DNA from: Pseudomonadota bacterium
Lineage (GTDB): Bacteria > Pseudomonadota > Alphaproteobacteria > Sphingomonadales > Sphingomonadaceae
DNA: 64,000 nucleotides
Assembly: GCA_023418595.1 (NCBI GenBank)
Contig: JAEZZI010000030.1
Span: forward strand, 124,001 to 188,000
Direction of reading: 5' to 3'
Below the pieces are notes generated by a model that did not search any database, was not told where the DNA came from, and was given only the letters and a program-made list of their open reading frames with translations. Both the position numbers and the translations under genes were made by a program. Positions 27,594 through 34,712 of the stretch are shown here, piece after piece. Position 1 is the first letter of the stretch; every line of letters starts with the position of its first letter.

Positions 27594-28365
27594 CGCCGCC
27601 GCGCGCCGCATCGATGTGATCGACACGCGCCCCCGCTTCACCGCGGCGGACGCGCACCGGCTGAACAACAGGTTCCGCGGGGTCGATACGCAGGAGATGC
27701 TGCGCGCGGTGCTGGGCGAGAATATGATCGGCGATGTCGCGGTCGTATCGTCGTTCGGGGTGGAGTCGGCGGTGCTGCTGCACCTGATCGCGTCGTTCGA
27801 CCCGAGCGTGCCGGTGCTGTTTCTGGAGACGGGCAAGCATTTCCCGGAAACGCTCGCCTATCGCGATATGTTGGTGGACCGGCTGGGGCTGACGGGGTTG
27901 CGCAACCTCTATCCCGACCCGGCATTGCTGGCGAAAAAGGACGAAAGCGGCCTGCGCTGGTCCTATGACCCCGATGGCTGCTGCGACATCCGCAAGGTGC
28001 TGCCGTTGGCGGCAGCGCTTGCCGTGTTCGACTCGACCTTCACCGGACGCAAGGCGTTTCAGGCCGCGACTCGCGCGACCCTGCCGCGGTTCGAACTCGA
28101 TACGTCCGACGCTGCCGGGCGGTTGAAGGTCAATCCGATCGTGACCTGGTCGCGCGAACAACTCGACGCCTATTTCACAGAACATAACCTGCCCCGCCAT
28201 CCGCTGGAGGCGATGGGATACCCCTCGGTCGGTTGCGCGCCGTGCACCAGCAAGGTCGCACCGGGTGAAGATCCCCGCTCAGGCCGTTGGCGTGGCTGGG
28301 AAAAAACCGAATGCGGCATTCACACGCCCGTCGTTGACGGCGATCCCGATCAGCCGAGTTTTTGA
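27586..28365 (+). CDS. cysH: Assimilatory APS/PAPS reductase
   Basis: A 259-residue reductase that makes sulfite from activated sulfate using thioredoxin. It has the four-Cys iron-sulfur pattern of APS reductases, a CC pair (DGCCDIRK) and a distal CxxC (GCAPCTS), plus the catalytic ECGIH near the C-terminus. The Fe-S cysteines point to adenylylsulfate (APS) as substrate rather than PAPS. The PP-loop-like SSFGVESAV and the ETGKHFPET segment bind the nucleotide. ATG 27586 overlaps the DUF934 gene by 8 bp. It is the last gene of the operon, followed by a palindromic repeat. Confidence 0.94.
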   Translation: MADAAARRIDVIDTRPRFTAADAHRLNNRFRGVDTQEMLRAVLGENMIGDVAVVSSFGVESAVLLHLIASFDPSVPVLFLETGKHFPETLAYRDMLVDRLGLTGLRNLYPDPALLAKKDESGLRWSYDPDGCCDIRKVLPLAAALAVFDSTFTGRKAFQAATRATLPRFELDTSDAAGRLKVNPIVTWSREQLDAYFTEHNLPRHPLEAMGYPSVGCAPCTSKVAPGEDPRSGRWRGWEKTECGIHTPVVDGDPDQPSF

Positions 28366-28368
28366 GCA

Positions 28369-28495
28369 CCCCACCTCCCTCCCATTGGGGGAGGTGGCAG
28401 CGCATCGCGCTGACGGAGGGTGCCTTTGAAGCGCAACGCTCTTGGCACCCCCTCCACCATGCTGCGCATGGTCCCCCTCCCCCGGTAGGGAGGAA
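28369..28495. repeat. Palindromic intergenic repeat, 'gggg-aggtggcagc' family
   Basis: Second copy of the family at 519-618: ccctcccattgggggaggtggcagcgc...tgacggagggtgcc...ggcaccccctccaccatg...gtccccctcccc. The paired arms can form a long hairpin between the convergent cysH and dnaB genes and may end both transcripts. Confidence 0.8.
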
Positions 28496-28500
28496 TTTCG

Positions 28501-30012
28501 TCACTCGTAACTCGGGCTCTGATAGTCCCCGACATAATCGCTGAACCGCGTGATCTCCGGTTCGAAGCGCAGCGTCACTTTGCCCGTCGCGCCGTGACGC
28601 TGTTTGGCGACGATCAGTTCGGCAAGACCGTACACCCGCTCCATTTCCATCGCCCATTTGGCGTGATCTTCGAAAATCCTGGCGTCGTCGCCTTCGGTCG
28701 CGCGTTTCGGCTCCTTGGCGGCGACGTAATAGTCCTCGCGATACACGAACAGCACCATGTCGGCGTCCTGCTCGATCGATCCCGATTCGCGAAGGTCGGA
28801 GAGCTGAGGCCGTTTGTCCTCGCGCTGTTCCACCGCGCGGCTCAACTGCGACAGCGCCAGAACGGGGACGTTCATGTCCTTTGCCAACGTCTTGAGACCT
28901 CGAGAGATTTCCGAAATCTCCTGAACGCGTCCATCACCCGACGATTTGGCCGAACCCGACAGCAATTGCAGATAATCGACGACGACGAAGCCCAGCTGGT
29001 TGCCCAGCCGCCGCTGCAACCGCCGCACACGGGTGTGCAGCGCGCTGATCGAAAGCCCTGCCGTGTCGTCGATATAGAGCGGCAAATTCTGGAGGTCCGA
29101 CGCGGCCTCCGCCAGTTGGCGAAACTCCTGCTTGCTGATCTTGCCCATGCGCAGCGCTTCGGACGAAATCCGCGACTGTTCGGCCAGGATACGCGTTGCG
29201 AGCTGGTCGGCGGACATTTCCAGGCTGAAGAACGCGACCTTCGCGCCCACCGATTTTTCGGGTGCGATCCCCGCATTCATGTCGTCCATCCAGCGCCGCG
29301 CGGCGTTGAACGCGATGTTGGTCGCCAGCGACGTCTTGCCCATGCCCGGACGACCGGCAAGGATCAGCAGGTCGGACCGGTGAAGCCCACCAATCTTGGC
29401 GTTGACCGAATCGAGGCCCGTGGTGATCCCCGACAGATGCCCGCCCGAATTGAGCGCGCGGTCGGCCATCTGGATCGCGAGCGTCGTGGCTTCGCCAAAG
29501 GATTTGACCGCGTTTTCGCTGTCACCATCGGCAGCGACGCGGAACAGTTCCTCTTCGGCGATCTCGATCTGCTTGCGGGGATCGATCGCCTCGCTCGTGT
29601 CGGTCGCGCGTTCGACCAGGGTTCGGCCGACCGTGACCAAAGAGCGGAGCATGGCAAGGTCGTAGATCTGCTGCGCGAACTGCTTGGCACCGATCAGACC
29701 CGCACCCGATCCGGTCAACTGCGCGAGATAGGCCGGACCGCCCAGCTCTTTCATTCCCGCATCCTCGACGAACATCGGGCGCAGCGTCACAGGGTTGGCG
29801 AGCATGTCCTGCGCGCGCAGGATGCGAATCTTCTCGAAAATTCGACCGTGGACCGGCTCGTAGAAATGATCGGGCTCCAGCCGTTCGAGCATGTCGTCGG
29901 CCAGCCGGTTGTCGATCATCATGGCGCCCAGCAGCGCGGCCTCCGCCTCGATATTCTGGGGCAGTCGGACTTCGCCCTCGGCAGGCTGCGGAAAGTTGAT
30001 CTGGGTGGCCAT
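28501..30012 (-). CDS. dnaB: Replicative DNA helicase DnaB
   Basis: A 503-residue hexameric helicase that unwinds DNA at the fork. The N-terminal domain (RLPQNIEAEAALLGAMM, residues ~16-34) is typical; the RecA-like motor has Walker A GRPGMGKT (220-227), Walker B VVVDYLQLL, and the ALSQLSRAVEQREDKRP and RESGSIEQDADMV motifs. No intein interrupts it. ATG 30012 is chosen as the family N-terminus; the frame is open to 30348 but that part is antisense to UPF0262. It is divergent from UPF0262 with 111 bp between starts. Confidence 0.97.
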   Translation of the reverse strand: MATQINFPQPAEGEVRLPQNIEAEAALLGAMMIDNRLADDMLERLEPDHFYEPVHGRIFEKIRILRAQDMLANPVTLRPMFVEDAGMKELGGPAYLAQLTGSGAGLIGAKQFAQQIYDLAMLRSLVTVGRTLVERATDTSEAIDPRKQIEIAEEELFRVAADGDSENAVKSFGEATTLAIQMADRALNSGGHLSGITTGLDSVNAKIGGLHRSDLLILAGRPGMGKTSLATNIAFNAARRWMDDMNAGIAPEKSVGAKVAFFSLEMSADQLATRILAEQSRISSEALRMGKISKQEFRQLAEAASDLQNLPLYIDDTAGLSISALHTRVRRLQRRLGNQLGFVVVDYLQLLSGSAKSSGDGRVQEISEISRGLKTLAKDMNVPVLALSQLSRAVEQREDKRPQLSDLRESGSIEQDADMVLFVYREDYYVAAKEPKRATEGDDARIFEDHAKWAMEMERVYGLAELIVAKQRHGATGKVTLRFEPEITRFSDYVGDYQSPSYE

Positions 30013-30123
30013 CGCGGCCTTGTCCCAGAGCCGACCGATTCCGGCAAGGTGCGATGCTGTGGAAAACGGGAACGGCGCGCCCGGTTGCATTTGGCCACCG
30101 AAAGCCGCATCGCAGGCGCCGAA

Positions 30124-30603
30124 ATGTCCGATCCCCGCATCATCGACGTCGCGCTCGACGAACGCACGATCCTGTGGCGATCGGCGGACATCGAACAGGA
30201 ACGGCGCATCGCCATCTACGACCTGGTAGAGGACAATTATTTCGAGCCCCAGCGGCTTGCCGCCGCCGATCCGGGTCCGTACCGCATCAAATTGCGGGTG
30301 GAGGAAGGGCGGCTCGCGATCGACATCGCCAACGAAGGCGACGTACATCTCGAAACACTGGTGCTGGGGCTTGCCCGGCTAAGGCGTCCGATCCGCGATT
30401 ATTTCGCGATCTGCGACAGCTATTACCAGGCGATCCGGTCGGCCACGCCGCAACAGATCGAGACGATCGACATGGCCCGGCGCGGCATCCACAACCAGGC
30501 CGCCGAACTGCTCAAGGAACGTCTGGAGGGCAAGGTGGAGATCGATTTCGATACCGCGCGGCGGCTGTTCACGCTGATCTGCGTGCTGCATATCAAGGGC
30601 TGA
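30124..30603 (+). CDS. UPF0262 family protein
   Basis: A 159-residue conserved alphaproteobacterial protein of the UPF0262 family. Characteristic segments: ERRIAIYDLVEDNYF near the N-terminus, PYRIKLRVEEGRLAIDI, LRRPIRDYFAICDSYYQAIR and the C-terminal FDTARRLFTLICVLH. No membrane segment or catalytic motif. The function is unknown. ATG 30124. The lysozyme-like gene starts 4 bp after its stop, so the two and cdd likely share a transcript. Confidence 0.93.
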   Translation: MSDPRIIDVALDERTILWRSADIEQERRIAIYDLVEDNYFEPQRLAAADPGPYRIKLRVEEGRLAIDIANEGDVHLETLVLGLARLRRPIRDYFAICDSYYQAIRSATPQQIETIDMARRGIHNQAAELLKERLEGKVEIDFDTARRLFTLICVLHIKG

Positions 30604-30607
30604 CGGC

Positions 30608-31282
30608 ATGAGGGTCTGGCACGTCATCGCACTCGTCGCCGCTGCCTGCGCGCTGATCGCGGCGGCGGGCTGGACCTATGCCAGCGGGTGGGAGCCCGAT
30701 CGAACGCGCTTCCCGGTGCAGGGGGTCGACGTGTCGGCGGCGAACGGCGCGATCGCATGGGACGCGGTGCGCGCGGGCGGCGCCACCTTTGCCTATATCG
30801 CTGCCACCAGCGGCGCAAAGGGACGCGACGCGGCGTTTCAGGTCAATTGGGACGGCGCCTATATGGCGCGACTGCGGCGCGGCGCGATCCACCGCTATGC
30901 GCTGTGCGATCATCCGCGTGCGCAGGCGACCAATTTCATGGCGACCGTGCCGCGCACCACCGACCAGCTCCCGGCCATCGTCGAATTCGATTTCGACGCG
31001 ACATGCGCCGCGCGCCCGGATCGCGAAACGCTGCTCGATGGCCTTGCCACGTTCCTGACCGCGGCTGAAGCGCATCTAGGCAAGCCGATGCTGATCGCCC
31101 CGTCGGAAGCGTTCGAGGATCATTACGCGCTGAGCGAGGGCATCGCCCGACCGATCCGCGCGTCGTCGACCTGGCTGGAACCCGACTATCTTCCGCGCGC
31201 CTGGACGTTGTGGCGCGCATCCACCCTGCGGCGGATCGACGGTGTCGACGGTCCGATCAACTGGAATGCCGTCGCGCAATGA
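30608..31282 (+). CDS. Glycoside hydrolase family 25 (lysozyme-like) protein
   Basis: A 224-residue exported or membrane-anchored protein: an N-terminal hydrophobic segment (VIALVAAACALIAAAGW) is followed by a GH25 domain starting at QGVDVSAANGAIAWD. The acidic strand IVEFDFD corresponds to the catalytic DxE region of GH25 muramidases, but the spacing is changed, so activity is not certain. The fold otherwise fits (FAYIAATSGAKGRDAAF, and the WLEPDYLP segment). A role in peptidoglycan turnover in the periplasm is likely. Its TGA overlaps the cdd ATG (ATGA). Confidence 0.85.
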   Translation: MRVWHVIALVAAACALIAAAGWTYASGWEPDRTRFPVQGVDVSAANGAIAWDAVRAGGATFAYIAATSGAKGRDAAFQVNWDGAYMARLRRGAIHRYALCDHPRAQATNFMATVPRTTDQLPAIVEFDFDATCAARPDRETLLDGLATFLTAAEAHLGKPMLIAPSEAFEDHYALSEGIARPIRASSTWLEPDYLPRAWTLWRASTLRRIDGVDGPINWNAVAQ

Positions 31283-31728
31283 CCGATCCCGACCAAGCCC
31301 GCCTGCTCATCGAACGCGCCCGCGAGGCGGCACGCAACGCACACGCCCCCTATTCCAATTTCGCGGTTGGCGCGGCGGTGCTGCTGACCGACGGATCGAT
31401 CGTGACCGGCGCGAATTTCGAGAATGCCAGCTATGGCCTGTCGCTCTGCGCGGAAACGGTCGCGATCGCCAGCCTGTCGGCGGCGGGGCGTTTGCGCGAC
31501 GTGGTCGCGATCGGGGTGATCGGCGGGATGATGGCGGATGGCGTCGCAAAAGGCGATACGCCCGTGCGCCCCTGCGGCCGCTGTCGCCAGGTGCTGAACG
31601 AAGCCGCCCAGATGGGCCGCCGCGACCTGACCGTCCATTGCGGCGGCGCGGAGGGCGACGCGATCGAAACCCACCAGCTCTCCGACCTGCTACCTCACGC
31701 CTTCGGCCCCACCGATCTGGGATTGTAA
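31279..31728 (+). CDS. cdd: Cytidine deaminase
   Basis: A 149-residue homotetrameric-type zinc enzyme that deaminates cytidine and deoxycytidine to uridine and deoxyuridine for pyrimidine salvage. Zinc ligands are the Cys of LCAETVAI with the proton-shuttle Glu and the two Cys of RPCGRCRQVL. Substrate-binding parts PYSNFAVGAAV and TGANFENASYGL are intact. It overlaps the GH25 gene by 4 bp. dcd, another cytosine-nucleotide deaminase, is 187 bp downstream, with a palindromic repeat between. Confidence 0.95.
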   Translation: MTDPDQARLLIERAREAARNAHAPYSNFAVGAAVLLTDGSIVTGANFENASYGLSLCAETVAIASLSAAGRLRDVVAIGVIGGMMADGVAKGDTPVRPCGRCRQVLNEAAQMGRRDLTVHCGGAEGDAIETHQLSDLLPHAFGPTDLGL

Positions 31729-31764
31729 CGACCACCACCCTGTCGGTCGTCGAATACATCCCCT

Positions 31765-31839
31765 CGTCATTGCGAGCGAAGCGAAGCAATCCAGCCGCGC
31801 CCGAGGCCTCTCGATCGCTTCGCTGCGCTCGCAATGACG
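31765..31839. repeat. Palindromic intergenic repeat, 'GTCATTGCGAG' family
   Basis: Third copy, the best conserved: left arm cgtcattgcgagcgaagcga, right arm tcgcttcgctgcgctcgcaatgacg, with aagcaatcca inside. Lies between cdd and dcd. Confidence 0.86.
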
Positions 31840-31915
31840 GCGGAGCCACCACATCGCCCTTGCCCGCGTCACCATTCCCGGCAAAAGCTGTGCGCCGATC
31901 ATCCAAGGGGGAATT

Positions 31916-32470
31916 ATGGCCATCCTGTCCGACATCTGGATTCGCGACGCCGCAATCAATCAGGGCATGATAGAGCCGTTCGTGGAAGCCCAGCGGCGCG
32001 AGGGTTGCATCAGCTACGGCCTGTCCTCCTATGGCTATGACGCGCGCGTGGCGGACGAGTTCAAGATTTTCACCAATGTCGATTCGGCGGTCGTCGATCC
32101 CAAGGATTTTGCCGCGAACAGCTTTGTCGATCGCAAGACCGACGTGTGCATCATCCCGCCGAACAGCTTTGCGCTGGCCCGCACCGTCGAATATTTCCGC
32201 ATCCCGCGCGACGTGCTGACGATCTGTCTGGGCAAATCGACCTATGCCCGGTGCGGGATCATCGTCAACGTGACCCCGCTGGAGCCCGAATGGGAAGGGC
32301 ATGTAACGCTCGAATTTTCGAACACGACACCCCTACCGGCCAAGATCTACGCCAACGAAGGCGCTTGCCAGTTTCTGTTCCTGAAGGGCGATCAGCCCTG
32401 CGAAACGAGCTACGCCGACCGCTCGGGCAAATATATGGGGCAACGCGGAGTGACCTTGCCCCGGCTTTGA
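31916..32470 (+). CDS. dcd: dCTP deaminase
   Basis: A 184-residue trimeric enzyme turning dCTP into dUTP, the main route to dTTP in many Gram-negatives. Conserved parts: the N-terminal MAILSDIWI, GLSSYGYDARV, the nucleotide site GKSTYARCGIIVNVTPLEPEW and the catalytic Glu strand HVTLEFSNT. The ATG follows AGGGGGA at good spacing. Single gene; beyond its stop 270 bp (32471-32740) contain no gene or element that I recognise. Confidence 0.95.
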   Translation: MAILSDIWIRDAAINQGMIEPFVEAQRREGCISYGLSSYGYDARVADEFKIFTNVDSAVVDPKDFAANSFVDRKTDVCIIPPNSFALARTVEYFRIPRDVLTICLGKSTYARCGIIVNVTPLEPEWEGHVTLEFSNTTPLPAKIYANEGACQFLFLKGDQPCETSYADRSGKYMGQRGVTLPRL

Positions 32471-32740
32471 TCTCAGGATCACCTGCCATTCCGGGCGCCG
32501 GGTTCAACTTCAGTCCGAACCCGCAGCACCAGTCTACGCCCCGCCAGCGCAACCACTTTCCGCTAATCGACAGCAGCGAAGCGAAAGACGCGGGGGGGCG
32601 AGTAACATCGATATCCGCTCGCGTCTCAGAAAGGCGTTCGACCGACGGCCGGGCGCCCCTGGTTCATTACAACAGGTCTGTAGAGGCAAATGGGGAAGGC
32701 GTTCGCGGCGCGCGCCATGGCGTAAAGTCGAAAGCGGCCC

Positions 32741-33088
32741 CTACCGCTCGACCAGATTGTCGAAATCATCCTCGGTGATCGGGGTTTCGAACTCCACCCC
32801 GGCCTCGAACTCGTCGACGCGCATCACGCGCGCGATACGTGGACCGACTTCGGGCAGCGTCAGCCAGATTTCCTGACCGGGCTTCAGCGGAGAATAGGTG
32901 ATCAACCGTGCGCCATGCAGCGACAGGTCGGTCACGCGGCACAAGGCCCGGTCCAGCCCGCCACGCCCCACGCGCGCGTCGAACGACACCGGCGCGCGCC
33001 GCGATTTGCGATGCGTCGCCGGAATGGCGGGTTCGAACTCCGCCGAAAAGGATGGCGCTGAAAACGAACGAGGCTGCACGTAATTCAT
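32741..33088 (-). CDS. PilZ-domain protein
   Basis: A 115-residue single-domain c-di-GMP-binding protein. The PilZ motifs are both present: RxxxR in HRKSRRAPVSFDARV and DxSxxG in DLSLHGARL. The domain then runs through KPGQEIWLTLP to GVEFETPI. No extra domain or membrane segment. It is the second PilZ gene in the window; together with the EAL protein it indicates c-di-GMP signalling. Partner unknown. ATG 33088. Confidence 0.92.
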   Translation of the reverse strand: MNYVQPRSFSAPSFSAEFEPAIPATHRKSRRAPVSFDARVGRGGLDRALCRVTDLSLHGARLITYSPLKPGQEIWLTLPEVGPRIARVMRVDEFEAGVEFETPITEDDFDNLVER

Positions 33089-33149
33089 ACCCGCAGCCTA
33101 CGATCCGATGCCTAACAGCGCGTTAACGCTGTGGTGTCGATGAAAGACC

Positions 33150-33389
33150 TCAGCCTTCCTTTTTGCGGAGCGAAATGCCACCGCCGAAACGCTTGTTGAA
33201 GCGAGCGACCTGGCCACCCGAGTCGAGCAGGCGCTGGTTCCCGCCGGTCCATGCCGGATGCGCCAGCGGATCGATTTCCAGCGTCATCGTGTCGCCTTCC
33301 TTGCCCCAGGTGGAGCGCGTTTCGTACACGGTGCCGTCGGTCATCTGGACCTTGATCATGTGGTAATCGGGGTGGGTATCGGCTTTCAC
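33150..33389 (-). CDS. rpmE: 50S ribosomal protein L31 (bL31), zinc-free type
   Basis: A 79-residue L31. It begins MKADTHPDYHMIKVQMTDG and includes ETRSTWGKEGDTMTLEIDP, then HPAWTGGNQRLLDSGGQVARF. None of the zinc-ligand cysteines of the C+ type is present, so this is the C- form that works without zinc. GTG start at 33389 preceded by AAGGAG. It follows fabZ on the same strand but a palindromic repeat separates them. Confidence 0.95.
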   Translation of the reverse strand: MKADTHPDYHMIKVQMTDGTVYETRSTWGKEGDTMTLEIDPLAHPAWTGGNQRLLDSGGQVARFNKRFGGGISLRKKEG

Positions 33390-33488
33390 GGTCTATGCTC
33401 CTTGCGCGGCTGGTTCCGACCAGCCTGGAATCGGGAAGGCGCGCGCCTAGCAGAGCGCGGGGGCCGGTGCAAGATTTTGCCGAGAATC

Positions 33489-33565
33489 CGTCATGCCAGC
33501 GAAAGCTGGCATCTCAGGCGGCTCCTGCGATGCGGCTGCATACCCCAGCTTGCGCTGGGGTGGCG
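33489..33565. repeat. Palindromic repeat, 'GTCATcCCAGCgaaaGCTGGG' family
   Basis: Two small hairpins: gccagcgaaagctggc at the left and ccccagcttgcgctgggg at the right, framed by cgtcat and tggcg. Relatives at 42964-43045 and 59812-59894. Located between fabZ and rpmE. Confidence 0.8.
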
Positions 33566-33573
33566 TAGAGCGG

Positions 33574-34056
33574 CTAAGCCGAAGGCGGATCGGCGATCAT
33601 TGCGGTGAATTCGCATTCCGCCGCCAGTTCGCCGTCGATCTTTGCCTTGCCGGCAAATTTGCACACCCGCGCGCGCTTCTGGACGAATTCGACCTCAAGG
33701 CTCAGCAGCACGCCGGGTTCGACAGGCTTCCTGAACTTCACCCCGTCGATCGACATGAAATAGACGAGCTTGCCGCTGCCCGTCAGGCCCAGACTTTCGA
33801 CCGCCAGCACGCCCGCGGCCTGTGCCAGCGCCTCGACGATCAGCACGCCCGGCATGATCGGGCGACCGGGGAAATGTCCCTGGAAGAACTGCTCGTTGAT
33901 CGTCACCGCCTTGATGGCGCGGATCGACCGGTCGGGGACCAGCTCCTCGACCCGGTCGACCAGCAGCATCGGGTAACGATGCGGGAGCGCCGCCATGACC
34001 CGTCCGATGTCGAACGGGCCGATATTGGCTGCCCCCGTGTCGCTGGCGTCCGTCAT
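33574..34056 (-). CDS. fabZ: 3-hydroxyacyl-ACP dehydratase FabZ
   Basis: A 160-residue hot-dog enzyme dehydrating beta-hydroxyacyl-ACP in fatty acid elongation. The catalytic His is in QGHFPGRPIMPGVL and the Glu in LIVEALAQAAGV; LPHRYPMLLVDRV marks the N-terminal part. ATG 34056 shares one base with the ompH stop (TGATG). In E. coli-type loci lpxD sits between skp and fabZ and lpxA/lpxB follow; here fabZ directly follows ompH and is followed by rpmE, so all three lipid A genes are missing from this place. Confidence 0.96.
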   Translation of the reverse strand: MTDASDTGAANIGPFDIGRVMAALPHRYPMLLVDRVEELVPDRSIRAIKAVTINEQFFQGHFPGRPIMPGVLIVEALAQAAGVLAVESLGLTGSGKLVYFMSIDGVKFRKPVEPGVLLSLEVEFVQKRARVCKFAGKAKIDGELAAECEFTAMIADPPSA

Positions 34057-34712
34057 CAACGGCCCGTCGGTGCCGGGGTCGGAGTCGCCGCAGGAGCCGC
34101 GGCGGCGGGCGCTGCGCCAGCCTGCTGCTGGCCGGGCTGCCAGCCTGCGGGCGGCGTGGTGGTGACGCTGGGGACCAGACGGTTCAGCTCGGTGGTGATC
34201 GCCGCGGTCACGTCGGTTGCCTGACCGGCATAGAGCAACGCTTCGGGACGCAGCAGAAGCTGGAGCTTGCGCGAGGTGATGACCGCCTGCGACGCCGGGC
34301 CGAGCTGGCGGTTGATCTGTTCAAACGCATAGGCGCGAGCGAGCTGCGCAGGCTGGGTCAGGCGTGCGATTTCGGCCTGTGCCGCCTGTTCTTTCTGCTG
34401 GATCGCGGCGGCCTGGGTCTGCAGCTGCTGCTGGTTGGCGTTCGGCTGCTGGCTGGCGGTCTGGAATTGCTGAACCAGCGGGCGCAGTTCGTTCTGCACG
34501 GCCTGTGCGCGCGCGTTCGCCTGGTCGAGTGCCGCCTTGTGAGTGGTCTGGATCTGCGAAATCGCAGTCTTCCACGCGTTGCTGTTCTGGATCGCGGCTT
34601 CGGGATCGGCGACGGCGACGCCGGCCACCTGTGCGCTGGCCGGAACGGCAGTTGCCGCAACGATCGGGGTAGCGGCGACGGCCGCCAGCATGAGCGATTT
34701 GAAAAGGGTCAT
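34056..34712 (-). CDS. Periplasmic chaperone OmpH/Skp
   Basis: A 218-residue exported protein. The signal peptide ends near PASAQ; the mature part starts VAGVAVADPEAAIQN and then forms a long Gln/Ala-rich coiled coil (about residues 55-130) as in Skp, which holds unfolded outer-membrane proteins. A proline/alanine-rich low-complexity tail (about residues 185-218) follows the conserved core. It lies right after bamA, with TGATG overlaps on both sides, so chaperone and insertase are co-translated. Confidence 0.88.
   Translation of the reverse strand: MTLFKSLMLAAVAATPIVAATAVPASAQVAGVAVADPEAAIQNSNAWKTAISQIQTTHKAALDQANARAQAVQNELRPLVQQFQTASQQPNANQQQLQTQAAAIQQKEQAAQAEIARLTQPAQLARAYAFEQINRQLGPASQAVITSRKLQLLLRPEALLYAGQATDVTAAITTELNRLVPSVTTTPPAGWQPGQQQAGAAPAAAAPAATPTPAPTGR

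Noticed and set aside
28501..30012. Possible intein in dnaB
   Set aside because: The protein has the normal length of about 500 residues and all helicase motifs are continuous.
32471..32740. Possible small gene or element after dcd
   Set aside because: Frames here are short or antisense, and no repeat, hairpin with T-run or motif was found; left as unassigned.
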